The notes beneath the pieces were generated by a model. The model saw only the letters and a list, made by a program, of their open reading frames with translations, ran no database searches and was not told the origin of the DNA. The position numbers and the translations under genes were made by a program. Positions 15,053 to 22,803 of a stretch of 64,000 nucleotides of DNA are shown here, in pieces. Within the stretch, counting starts at the first letter, position 1. Every line of letters begins with the position of its first letter. Source of the stretch: Aureimonas endophytica (GTDB lineage: Bacteria > Pseudomonadota > Alphaproteobacteria > Rhizobiales > Rhizobiaceae); assembly GCF_014642635.1 (NCBI RefSeq), contig NZ_BMIQ01000008.1, positions 62,001 to 126,000 of the forward strand. The letters run 5' to 3'.

Positions 15053-15783
15053 CCGCCCCCGACACCACAGCGCCTGACCTGGAAGTGCTGACGTTCTTCT
15101 ACCGCAACTACCGCGGCGAGGTCTCGGAACGGCACGTTCGCGCCCGCAGCGCCGTCTTCACCTTCGGCGTTAGCAAGTGGCACCCGGAACCGCAGTGGTT
15201 CTTGAGCGCCATTGATGTGGACAAGATGGACGGCCGCGACTTCGCGGTCGCCGACATCCTCCACTTCGGCCCGGCTCGCCCCGCCGAAGAAGCGCTGAGG
15301 GGCGCGGATGGGTGGCGGGTGCGAGATCTGAGGTGGGACGGCAACTATGCCGACACGCCCCTAGGGGTCTATAGCATTGGCCGGATTGGCGGCAGTTGGC
15401 ATGTTGAACTCCAGCGGACGCAGAGCGTCGCTATATTTGCGCTAATCGCCAAAGGCGCTGCTTCCGACTTCGATGCGGCGCTCAACGAAGCCAAATCCGC
15501 CGCCCAGGCCGATTACGAGCGTCGGATCATGTCGGCCATCGAGCGGGCGGATGGGCCTCGCGACGCTGCCCTTGAGCAGGCGCGGGAGGCGTTGAGGCCG
15601 TTCGCGGCTGCGGCAAGCGCGCCGAACTTCCAGTACGTGCAGGACCGGCAGCGGCTGTTTCTGGAGACAAATGCAGAGGTCGTGCTGACAGACGGTCTAC
15701 GCGGCGAGGACTTCCGCCGCGCCCGCGCCGCTCTCGCGGCCCTCGATCTCCCCACCCCGCCAGCCACGGAGCCCACGCGATGA
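15049..15783 (+). CDS. WYL-like domain phage protein
   Basis: 244 aa from a GTG overlapping the upstream stop. Residues about 10-75 (FFYRNYRGEVSERHVRARSAVFTFGVSKWHPEPQWFLSAIDVD ... RDFAVADI) match the WYL-like ligand-binding fold common in small rhizobial phage proteins. The C-terminal half is Ala/Arg-rich, helical and resembles an Ead/Ea22-type tail (ALRPFAAAASAPNF). WYL folds often sense nucleotides in defence systems; whether this one does is not known. Confidence 0.8.
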   Translation: MTAPDTTAPDLEVLTFFYRNYRGEVSERHVRARSAVFTFGVSKWHPEPQWFLSAIDVDKMDGRDFAVADILHFGPARPAEEALRGADGWRVRDLRWDGNYADTPLGVYSIGRIGGSWHVELQRTQSVAIFALIAKGAASDFDAALNEAKSAAQADYERRIMSAIERADGPRDAALEQAREALRPFAAAASAPNFQYVQDRQRLFLETNAEVVLTDGLRGEDFRRARAALAALDLPTPPATEPTR

Positions 15784-16172
15784 GCGGTCATCTTTGGGAG
15801 GTGCATCACCCGTACTACTGCAACGACGGCAATTATTATTCGAACGAGGCGTATCACGAGTGGAAGTCGTGGGACGAGTTCTTCGCAGAGTTCGGCGACA
15901 GCGATCTCGATTACAACGCCATATTCCGCTTTGACTGGCGCGATGGCGAAGATTGGGGAGCGACCGATTACAACGGCGATGACTATTACCGCAATGGCCA
16001 TCTCCACATCTACTGGGTCGGGCAGCGCAAAGGCCTCTTTCACGTCAGCGTTATAGATGTCTGTCGAGCGGACGAGCCCGCCGTCATAGCGTTTTTGCGT
16101 CCGCGCTTTGAATACCTCATGGCGCTGTGGTCGCCGCTCTCCACGGCCGAACAGGAGCCCGCCCATGGCTGA
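15780..16172 (+). CDS. Acidic aromatic-rich phage protein
   Basis: 130 aa, very rich in Tyr, Trp, Asp and Glu (HPYYCNDGNYYSNEAYHEWKSWDEFF). The composition suggests a single compact domain, but I do not recognise it. ATGA overlap with the WYL-like gene, and an 8-nt overlap with the next gene. Confidence 0.7.
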   Translation: MSGHLWEVHHPYYCNDGNYYSNEAYHEWKSWDEFFAEFGDSDLDYNAIFRFDWRDGEDWGATDYNGDDYYRNGHLHIYWVGQRKGLFHVSVIDVCRADEPAVIAFLRPRFEYLMALWSPLSTAEQEPAHG

Positions 16173-16392
16173 CGAAAGCGAGTTCATGAGGTTCGTGCGC
16201 CGCGAACTGGCCGACTTCCCGTCGGGGCCTTACGGCGGCGCCCTGAAGGTCGATGTCGAAAAGCTCTGCGAGGTCTTCGACGGGCAGAACCACAGCGGCT
16301 CCAGCGGGCGCCTCGTGGTCCACCTCTTTGCTGATCTCGTGGCTTGGCGATCGATCAACACCAAGCGCCAGGAGCCCACCCATGGCAACTGA
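16165..16392 (+). CDS. Small phage protein
   Basis: 75 aa, acidic N-terminal helix then a second helical part (VVHLFADLVAWRSINTKRQEP). No domain recognised. Its last 11 bases overlap the start of the HD gene. Confidence 0.65.
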   Translation: MADESEFMRFVRRELADFPSGPYGGALKVDVEKLCEVFDGQNHSGSSGRLVVHLFADLVAWRSINTKRQEPTHGN

Positions 16393-16957
16393 TCTGGATG
16401 CGGTGCGATCCGGCGACTGGATGCAGACCTTCGAAGGCCGCCAATTCTGGCCGATGGACCCGCGCGCTGACGAAATCGACATCGTGGACATCGCACATTC
16501 GCTCTCGATGCAGTGCCGCTTTGCCGGCCATTGCCGGCGCTTCTACAGCGTGGCGGAGCACTGCGTTCTTCTCTCACGCGTGGTCACGCTTGAGAACGCT
16601 TTGTGGGGGCTCCTTCACGATGCGAGCGAGGCGTATCTTGTCGACGTTCCTCGCCCTGTGAAGCCTTTCCTCGCGGGGTACAAGATGGCTGAGCAGCGCG
16701 TCATGGATGCGGTCTGCGAGCGCTTCGGGCTGGGCTTCGAGATGCCTGACGAGGTGCGTATCGCGGATGGCCGTATCTTGGCTGACGAACGAGATCAAAA
16801 CATGTCAGCCGCACCTGTTGCATGGGCGGATACCGGCGCGCCGCTCGGCGTGACGCTTCAATTCTGGTCACCGTCAGAAGCGCGGGCTGCGTTTCTCACA
16901 GCTTTCGTCGACCTCACCGCCCTGGCCAAGGCCCGCGCGGCGGAGGGGCGGTCGTGA
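16382..16957 (+). CDS. Phage HD-domain phosphohydrolase (YfbR-like 5'-nucleotidase family)
   Basis: 191 aa. The pattern HCRRFYSVAEHCVLLSRVV, then LLHDASEAYLVD and a later Asp-containing helix, is that of YfbR-like HD nucleotidases, with His and Asp metal ligands. Such enzymes hydrolyse deoxynucleoside monophosphates, which in a phage would reshape the nucleotide pool or salvage. The host carries a related HD gene at 45154. Substrate is inferred. Confidence 0.85.
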   Translation: MATDLDAVRSGDWMQTFEGRQFWPMDPRADEIDIVDIAHSLSMQCRFAGHCRRFYSVAEHCVLLSRVVTLENALWGLLHDASEAYLVDVPRPVKPFLAGYKMAEQRVMDAVCERFGLGFEMPDEVRIADGRILADERDQNMSAAPVAWADTGAPLGVTLQFWSPSEARAAFLTAFVDLTALAKARAAEGRS

Positions 16958-17511
16958 TGGCCGAGCACGAACCTTCCATCGGCGCGTCGGACGACTGGTA
17001 TACGCCCGCCTCTATTTTCGACGCTCTCGGCCTGACCTTCGATCTCGATCCGTGCTCGCCCGGTGCGGGTCATTGGGTCCCCGCTCGAAACGTCTACACT
17101 AAAGCGGATGACGGTCTGCACCGCCCGTGGACCGGCCTCGTCTTCATGAACCCGCCGTTCGGTGGTCGAGAGGGCCACGTTCCCTGGCTGGCCAAATTTC
17201 TCGAACACGGCAACGGCATCGCGATCGTCCGAGCCTACACGTCGTCCGACTGGTTTCACCGGGTGGTGGTGCCAAAGGCCGAGACGATCCTGTTTCCTCG
17301 GGGCAAGACGCAGTTCGTGCCGAGCCCCGATCTCGAAGCCGAATTGCAGCGCAAGGCGGCGGCCCAAGGGAAAGTCTGGCGCAACGCGCCGGGACACGGC
17401 GTCGTGCTGATCGGCATGGGGCCTGTCGCGAGCGAGGCTCTGCGGAAAAGCGGCCTCGGATTTTACGTCGTCGCCCGCCAACCTCAGATGGAGGCTCCCC
17501 GCCATGACTGA
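16957..17511 (+). CDS. Phage DNA N6-adenine methyltransferase (Dam family)
   Basis: 184 aa. Opens with DDWYTPASIFDALG ... FDLDPCSP and has MNPPFGG, the layout of the phage Dam family (PF05869), with the NPPF catalytic motif. Coupled to the HD gene by TGATG. Its recognition site is unknown. With the leftward SPPF methylase it gives the phage two DNA modification activities. Confidence 0.9.
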   Translation: MAEHEPSIGASDDWYTPASIFDALGLTFDLDPCSPGAGHWVPARNVYTKADDGLHRPWTGLVFMNPPFGGREGHVPWLAKFLEHGNGIAIVRAYTSSDWFHRVVVPKAETILFPRGKTQFVPSPDLEAELQRKAAAQGKVWRNAPGHGVVLIGMGPVASEALRKSGLGFYVVARQPQMEAPRHD

Positions 17512-18850
17512 TACCCCTGTCGCGGGCCGCGCGGATTATCTCGACTATCGCATTGGAGATCGTGTCAAAAAACACACTGGCGACTACCAGCTCGAAGGCG
17601 AGGTGCGAGCGGTGTTTACGACGCGCGCCGGAAAGACCCGGCTCGTGGTCGAGCACAATCCAGGCTTCTTGCACATCTACGGCCCGCAGAACTTGGTCCT
17701 ATTGGCTCCCGCTCCAGCCGCGCCCGCTCCGGCGGCGGATACTGTGCGGGAGGCAGTCATCGCTGCCCTGACTGACGTCCTCGGCGATGCCCTTGATTGC
17801 ACGCGGGTCTGGGAGGCTTGGAGCGTTGGCACCATGTCGGCCGATGACTTCGTGCTTCTGACGGAGCGTTTCGAAGAAATCGCCGATGCGGTCATCGCCG
17901 CCCTCGCCACTCTCCCGCGCCCGGCTGATAGCTCGTCACCGGCGACAGACAACGCGGCTTGTGTATCGCAGACGACCGTCCATGACACACAAGCCCCGCG
18001 CCCGGCGGATGGCCCGGCCGCTGATGCGGGGATGCGGGAGGCGGCCGGCTGGCAACGTGTCCCGAACGTCGGTGACGAGGTGCGGGCTGATCACCCGATC
18101 ACCGTCTTGAACCCAACACAGACGTTCATTGTCTATGAGCGAAGGTTCAAAGACGACAGGGTTTCGGTGCGTGGAGAAAACACGTGCTGGTTTGATCTCG
18201 GTATGATCTCGCCCGCCGCCCCGCCCCCGCCGGAAGCAGGCGTGGCGGGCGCCGGGAAGTTGCCGCCGCCGAGGTGTTGGGTCGTCGAAACGGCGCATGG
18301 TGCTATCCTCGGCGTCGTGGAAACGGAAGAGGAGGCTCGCGGGCACCTGCGGTCGCGTCCGATCGCAATCCGCCCCGTATGGGGCAAGGAAAGCCTCACG
18401 TCTCTTCAGCGCGAGAAGGCTGCGGCCATGGGGTTTTTGGACGGCTCCCGAGCGGTCATCGCGCGCCTCGAAGCCGAGCGCGACGCCCTCGCCGCCGAGG
18501 TCGAGCGGCTGCGGGAGTGTGTCGAGCAGGCGGAGACGCTTTCCGCTGAGCAGGTCGAGTGGGTGACAAACGACGCAGCAGAGCTAGGTGTGAAAGTCCG
18601 CGATCAGTTCTTCTTCCTCTACAAAGGCCGCAGCCTCGTCTACGGAGCCCTTGATCCCGACCCAACAGTGCCGCCGGTTCATGACGACGGCACGCCGATG
18701 CACTGGCGCCCCGTATTCAAGCGAGAATTCGGGGAGTGCGCTCATCCGATCAACTACGAAGACCCAAAGCTGATCGGGAAAGTGTCGCTAGACGACAGTG
18801 AAGACTGGAAGCCGCTTCCCGCCGCCCGCGCTGCCAAGGGAGGTGCGTGA
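17504..18850 (+). CDS. Mosaic phage protein: two SH3-like segments, linker, coiled coil
   Basis: 448 aa, much longer than its neighbours. An SH3/KOW-like start (YRIGDRVKKHTGDYQLEGEVRAVF) is followed by helical and Pro/Ala/Asp-rich linkers, a second barrel-like segment (GDEVRADHPITVLNPTQTFIVYERRF), a coiled-coil stretch near residues 320-360 (SRAVIARLEAERDALAAEV) and a C-terminal domain with WRPVFKREFGECAHP. It looks like several modules that are separate genes elsewhere joined in frame. No function can be assigned. Starts 8 bp inside the Dam gene. Confidence 0.75.
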   Translation: MTDTPVAGRADYLDYRIGDRVKKHTGDYQLEGEVRAVFTTRAGKTRLVVEHNPGFLHIYGPQNLVLLAPAPAAPAPAADTVREAVIAALTDVLGDALDCTRVWEAWSVGTMSADDFVLLTERFEEIADAVIAALATLPRPADSSSPATDNAACVSQTTVHDTQAPRPADGPAADAGMREAAGWQRVPNVGDEVRADHPITVLNPTQTFIVYERRFKDDRVSVRGENTCWFDLGMISPAAPPPPEAGVAGAGKLPPPRCWVVETAHGAILGVVETEEEARGHLRSRPIAIRPVWGKESLTSLQREKAAAMGFLDGSRAVIARLEAERDALAAEVERLRECVEQAETLSAEQVEWVTNDAAELGVKVRDQFFFLYKGRSLVYGALDPDPTVPPVHDDGTPMHWRPVFKREFGECAHPINYEDPKLIGKVSLDDSEDWKPLPAARAAKGGA

Positions 18851-19041
18851 TGGACCAGGAATTTGGCGTCCAAGATGAAATTCTGGCCGTCGCTGAGAAA
18901 TGTGAGTGCCAAAACATGCACGACGACGGGGTCGCGGTGCTTTGCTTCGTCTGCTGTGGTCCCGTTGGGATCGAGAAGGCGAGGGAGATAGTCGCAGAGC
19001 GTATAAAGCGCCGCGCCCTTGAAAGCGACGCCCATGGGTGA
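18850..19041 (+). CDS. Cys-rich small phage protein
   Basis: 63 aa with CEC and CFVCC clusters that may bind zinc, then a helix (IEKAREIVAERIKRRALES). ATG overlaps the preceding TGA. No named family. Confidence 0.65.
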   Translation: MDQEFGVQDEILAVAEKCECQNMHDDGVAVLCFVCCGPVGIEKAREIVAERIKRRALESDAHG

Positions 19042-19336
19042 GCGCATCCGCCAACTGTTGAGCGAGGGATTAGACCTTTGCGTCCGCGCGAGGGCAATGG
19101 ACGCGATGGACCGTCGCAGCGCAGCATTGGCGGCAAGCTGCGATCCAGAGGGCTGGCAAGCCAGCGGAGACTTTGACCGGTATGTCGAGCGGCACAACGT
19201 CAGCGACGCCGACCGGCCGATCAGCACTCACAGCGGCACAATGCCGCTGTGGGTCCAAGAGCAATACGAAACCGATTTGGCGGATTGGGAGCGCCGGGCT
19301 CGTGCCGCTCTCTCGGAGCATGACGCCCATGACTGA
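19034..19336 (+). CDS. Phage hypothetical protein
   Basis: 100 aa, helical and mixed charge, with WVQEQYETDLADWERRARAALS near the end. Overlaps the previous gene by 8 nt. No domain recognised. Confidence 0.65.
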   Translation: MGERIRQLLSEGLDLCVRARAMDAMDRRSAALAASCDPEGWQASGDFDRYVERHNVSDADRPISTHSGTMPLWVQEQYETDLADWERRARAALSEHDAHD

Positions 19337-19505
19337 CCGCATCTACGTCCTGCGCCAGGACGGCAGGGAGATTGCGCGGCATTCGACCCGGCGCGCCTGC
19401 GTCGTGGAGGCCATGGAGCGCGGACTGGTCGTGCATGTGGCCGACACGGCCAACCGCCTGATCGATGGCGTCACCATCAGCGAGAAGCCCGGCAATGACA
19501 GGTGA
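19329..19505 (+). CDS. Small phage protein
   Basis: 58 aa (TDRIYVLRQDGREIARHSTRRACVVEAMERGL). The alternating pattern suggests a small alpha/beta domain. Overlaps neighbours on both sides. Function unknown. Confidence 0.62.
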   Translation: MTDRIYVLRQDGREIARHSTRRACVVEAMERGLVVHVADTANRLIDGVTISEKPGNDR

Positions 19506-19905
19506 CGACCTGCGCGCGCTCGCAGACGAGTGCCGGGCGCCGACAGCCCATCCGGCCAATCACCTGCGGCAGATCGGGGATAAGCTGGAGCGGATGGCCG
19601 AGGCCGCCGACCGCGCCGCAAGGCCGGGATACCGGGAGGGGTTGGAGGAGAGCTACATCAAACTCCAAGCCGAGTGGCTGGCGACGACGAAGGAACTCGG
19701 CGAAGCCCGCGTAGCCGTAGAGTTCGCGAGGCGCGAGGCGCTGGAAGAGGCGGCGAAAGTGGCGCGGGATTTCGCTAAGGCTCCAGCCCGAAACCTATTG
19801 CGCCGTGGCATGGGGTTACCCGTGTGGGCAGCATCAAAGCCCCTTGCTCTCCAGGCTATAAGAACCTGTGCCGCCATCCGCGCCCTCGCGCAGAAGGAGG
19901 GGTGA
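19495..19905 (+). CDS. Phage helical hypothetical protein
   Basis: 136 aa, mostly helical, with two long helices (residues about 22-75) rich in Ala, Glu and Arg. No domain recognised. Its stop overlaps the start of the excisionase-like gene (TGATG). Confidence 0.65.
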   Translation: MTGDDLRALADECRAPTAHPANHLRQIGDKLERMAEAADRAARPGYREGLEESYIKLQAEWLATTKELGEARVAVEFARREALEEAAKVARDFAKAPARNLLRRGMGLPVWAASKPLALQAIRTCAAIRALAQKEG

Positions 19906-20351
19906 TGGAGCGCCCGATCAGTCTCGAGGAAGCAGCCGAAGCGCTCGGTGTCACGTCGGCAGACAGCGCCAGCCCCGCCCGCTACGTTCGTGATCTCATT
20001 CGCCGTCACGGCATCCCGTTTGTCCGCGTCGGGCGCGCCGTGAAGCTCCGTCCCGATCAACTGCGCCTGTTGGGCGAGAGAATGGTGCAATGCCCCTCGA
20101 ACTTAAGCGAGACCCCAAGTCCGGCATCTGGCAGCTCCACGGCACCGTCGCTGTCTGGAAAGGTGGCGAGTCTCATAGCATTCAGATCCGGCGATCGACC
20201 AAGACCCGAGACAAAGGACAAGCCGAGGCCATCAAGCGGCAGGTCGAAGGAGAGGTCGCGGAGCGGAATTACACGGGTCGAGAACCCGCTATCACGTTCG
20301 CGGAGGCGGCGGCGCGATATGAGCGAAACGGTGGCGAGAGCCGATACCTGA
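19905..20351 (+). CDS. Excisionase-like HTH protein with Ser/Arg-rich tail overlapping int
   Basis: 148 aa. The first 60 or so residues (ISLEEAAEALGVT ... YVRDLIRRHGIPFVRVGRAVKLRPDQL) read as a winged-helix excisionase/MerR-type domain. The tail from about residue 65 is Ser/Pro/Arg-rich and is translated from the same DNA as the first 87 codons of the integrase in another frame (262 nt overlap). Likely the directionality factor paired with the integrase; not proven. The tail may be largely a by-product of the shared DNA. Confidence 0.75.
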   Translation: MERPISLEEAAEALGVTSADSASPARYVRDLIRRHGIPFVRVGRAVKLRPDQLRLLGERMVQCPSNLSETPSPASGSSTAPSLSGKVASLIAFRSGDRPRPETKDKPRPSSGRSKERSRSGITRVENPLSRSRRRRRDMSETVARADT

Positions 20352-21175
20352 CGAAGGTGGTGGCTCAACTCGGGAAGCTGCGCATCGACGCGATCGGGCA
20401 GGCCGAAATCGAAGATGCCGCTTTCCGCGCCTATCCCGACCCCACCCTATCTCCAGCCACGATTCGGCGGCAGTTCTACTCACCTGCCCTCGCCATCTTG
20501 GCGGCCAACGGGCAGCGCCCATTGGTCAAGCGCCCGCCGGATAGCGCCAAGCGCACATATTTCTTCACGCCGCGGAAGGCCAACGAACTGATCGAGAGCA
20601 TCGTCGGGATGCGATACCGCAACCCGTGGACGCCTGCCCTGGCCACATTCCTGTTTGGCCAGGGCGTCCGGGTTTCCGAGGCTCTGAACATTGATGGCCG
20701 CGACGATATCGACCTCGAGCACGGCTATGCCATCCTCCGAGATACAAAGAACGGCGAGCAACGGACGGTGACGCTGATTCCCAAGGTCTTGGCCGCGCTA
20801 TCTGCGGTCCCCAATCTTGGCAAGCGCGGGCCGCTCTTTCTGCGATACGACGGGACGCCCTATGAGTCGTTGACCGACGAAAATCGGGGGCGCCCGCTAC
20901 GCTTCTGGACGCACCACTGTGCGACGATCGGTCTTGATGCCTCGATCTACACACCGCACACGGCGCGGCATTCCTGGGCCACTTGGTTTCATGCTCAGAC
21001 GCACGACGTGGTCCGGCTCAAAGAAGAAGGCGGCTGGAAGAGCGATGAGTGGCAGCGCTACGTCAAGAGCGGCTACGCCAATCTCGGCCGCGAATCAAAG
21101 CGGCTTGGGTGGGACTTCGGGCAAAAGAACGGATCGGGATCAGACTCTGCAGAAAGTTTGCAGGCAGTCCGCTAA
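20090..21175 (+). CDS. int: Tyrosine-type phage integrase
   Basis: 361 aa. An N-terminal arm-type domain (residues 1-65, DPKSGIWQLHGTV ... SIQIRRSTKTRDKGQAEA) is followed by a core-binding domain and a catalytic domain with Arg194 (GQGVRVSEALN), His290 and Arg293 (HTARH), Trp316 in place of the second His, and Tyr324 (RYVKSGY). The gene ends 101 bp from the 3' end of tRNA-Ser, which is the expected attachment target. Mediates integration and, with an excisionase, excision. Start overlaps the excisionase-like frame. Confidence 0.95.
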   Translation: MPLELKRDPKSGIWQLHGTVAVWKGGESHSIQIRRSTKTRDKGQAEAIKRQVEGEVAERNYTGREPAITFAEAAARYERNGGESRYLTKVVAQLGKLRIDAIGQAEIEDAAFRAYPDPTLSPATIRRQFYSPALAILAANGQRPLVKRPPDSAKRTYFFTPRKANELIESIVGMRYRNPWTPALATFLFGQGVRVSEALNIDGRDDIDLEHGYAILRDTKNGEQRTVTLIPKVLAALSAVPNLGKRGPLFLRYDGTPYESLTDENRGRPLRFWTHHCATIGLDASIYTPHTARHSWATWFHAQTHDVVRLKEEGGWKSDEWQRYVKSGYANLGRESKRLGWDFGQKNGSGSDSAESLQAVR

Positions 21176-21276
21176 AATCCGCGTTTGTTCTCGCATCTTC
21201 GCGTCACATTAGAGGGTCACGGCGGACCTATCCGCCTCAACGCCAAAGAGAAATCTTCAATGGAATCATGGTTTTA

Positions 21277-21320
21277 TGGCGGAGAAGAAGGGATTCGAAC
21301 CCTCGATACGGTTTCCCGTA
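21277..21320. other. Presumed phage attachment core (att) in tRNA-Ser 3' half
   Basis: The integrase sits against the 3' end of tRNA-Ser, and the tRNA is complete, as in phages that restore the gene on integration. The crossover core therefore probably lies within the 3' half of the tRNA, ending at the CCA. The matching copy at the other end is outside the window, so core length cannot be set. Confidence 0.6.
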
Positions 21321-21366
21321 TACGCCCTTAGCAGGGGCGCGCCTTCGACCACTCGGCCACCTCTCC
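21277..21366 (-). tRNA. tRNA-Ser (anticodon GCU)
   Basis: Ninety nucleotides read on the minus strand. The 5' acceptor arm GGAGAGG (21366-21360) pairs with CTTCTCC near the 3' end, followed by discriminator G and encoded CCA (21279-21277). The anticodon loop reads CTGCTAA with GCT, and a long variable arm (CGTATACGGGAAACCGTATCG region) identifies serine. The T-loop GTTCGAATC is intact. The prophage lies on its 3' side. Confidence 0.96.
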
Positions 21367-21878
21367 AAGGCCGGAGTTAGCCGAACCGCCGGCGATCCGC
21401 AAGCCATGTTCGTGTCGGATCGTCACAAGACGGTCTTGCGCCAGCAGGACGCGGCTATCGATCGGCGGGGCGGGGATGGTGATAACGCCTTATCAGGCAA
21501 TGGCCTTCGTCCGGCGCGCATCTGGCATATCTCAGCCGATCGCGGCTCATCGCATGGATGTCGCTGCCGCTCCTGTGGAGGACGTCGCGCGGTGCCTTGG
21601 CCGGAACAGTGGGCCGTCGTCGGCGGAACCCGGACATATCAGCCAAATGCGACATCGCGGCGCCGCCTTTCGGCGCGCATGGCGCGATCCTTGGCCGGCG
21701 ATCGATAAGGCTTGTTGATTGGTCGCATCAGCGCTGCGAATGGGTGCTTGCGTCCGGCCTCCCGCTATGAAAGTGATCATGGTGGAATGATGGCGCAACC
21801 GAAGGCAAAGCCTGGCTCTCGCCGCGCCGAACCCCATCCAACCGTTTCCGCCGCCGGGCGGCCAGACAAGGATTCATC
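21367..21878. other. 512-bp non-coding gap before livH
   Basis: No reading frame here has a plausible start, family or coding pattern. Noted signals are a perfect palindrome TGATAA-CGCC-TTATCA at 21480-21495 and AAGGA about six bases before the livH ATG. This is likely the control region of the liv operon. No riboswitch was recognised. Confidence 0.6.
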
Positions 21879-22799
21879 ATGGAGGGATTCCTTCAGCAGT
21901 TGATCAACGGCGTGACGCTGGGCTCGATCTACGGCCTGATCGCCATCGGCTACACGATGGTCTTCGGCATCATCGGCATGGTCAACTTCTCGCATGGCGA
22001 CGTCTTCATGGTGGCCGCCTTCTTCGCGCTCATCATGTTCCTGGTGCTCACCACCTGGCTCGGCATCTCCTCCGTGGCGCTGGCGCTCCTCATCGTGATG
22101 GTCATCTCGATGATCCTCACCTCGACGCTCAGCTGGGCGATCGAGCGTGTCGCCTACCGACCCTTGCGCGGCTCCTTCCGGCTGGCGCCCTTGATCTCGG
22201 CGATCGGCATGTCGATCGTGCTCTCGAACTTCGTGCAGCTGGCGCAGGGCCCGCGCAACAAGGCGACGCCGCCGATGCTGCGCGACAGCTACACGCTCTG
22301 GCAGAATGCCGAGGGCTTCGCCGTGACGGTGTCGCTGAAGCAGATCGTCATCTGGCTGGTGACGGCCGTGCTGCTCACCGCCTTCTGGTATCTCGTGCAG
22401 AAGACCTCGCTCGGCCGGGCGCAGCGCGCCTGCGAGCAGGACCGCAAGATGGCCGGCCTTCTCGGCATCAATGTCGATCTCACCATCTCGCTGACCTTCG
22501 TGATGGGCGCCGCGCTCGCCGCCGTCGCCGGCACGCTGTTCCTCATGTATTACGGCGTCATCAACTTCGCCGACGGCTTCACGCCGGGCGTCAAGGCCTT
22601 CACGGCGGCGGTGCTCGGCGGCATCGGCTCCCTGCCGGGCGCGGTGATCGGCGGCTTGCTGATCGGCCTGATCGAGACCTTCTGGGCGCAATATGTCTCG
22701 GCCGACTACCAGAACGTCGCGGCCTTCTCGATCCTCATCGTCGTCCTGATCTTCATGCCGCAGGGCATTCTCGGCCGGCCGGAAATCGAGAAGGTCTGA
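21879..22799 (+). CDS. livH: Branched-chain amino acid ABC transporter permease LivH
   Basis: 306 aa integral membrane protein with about eight spans, beginning [21 protein letters not shown] and containing the conserved [17 protein letters not shown]. It forms the inner-membrane channel with LivM. First gene of livHMGF; livM follows after 4 bp. Imports Leu/Ile/Val-type or related amino acids; the substrate is not readable from sequence. Confidence 0.96.
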   Translation: MEGFLQQLINGVTLGSIYGLIAIGYTMVFGIIGMVNFSHGDVFMVAAFFALIMFLVLTTWLGISSVALALLIVMVISMILTSTLSWAIERVAYRPLRGSFRLAPLISAIGMSIVLSNFVQLAQGPRNKATPPMLRDSYTLWQNAEGFAVTVSLKQIVIWLVTAVLLTAFWYLVQKTSLGRAQRACEQDRKMAGLLGINVDLTISLTFVMGAALAAVAGTLFLMYYGVINFADGFTPGVKAFTAAVLGGIGSLPGAVIGGLLIGLIETFWAQYVSADYQNVAAFSILIVVLIFMPQGILGRPEIEKV

Positions 22800-22803
22800 G
22801 CCG

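Larger units (their letters stand above)
1..21276. mobile_element. Temperate prophage, early (replication, immunity, integration) half, left end outside window
   Basis: The block holds a divergent cI/cro pair, a leftward replication and recombination operon, a rightward operon of small overlapping genes, and an integrase next to a tRNA-Ser 3' end. All genes outward of the tRNA are phage-like, and beyond the tRNA the genes are host metabolism. No capsid, terminase, tail or lysis genes are visible, so these are either left of position 1 or lost. The right boundary is inferred from integrase position and tRNA orientation. The second attachment site is not in the window. Confidence 0.93.
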
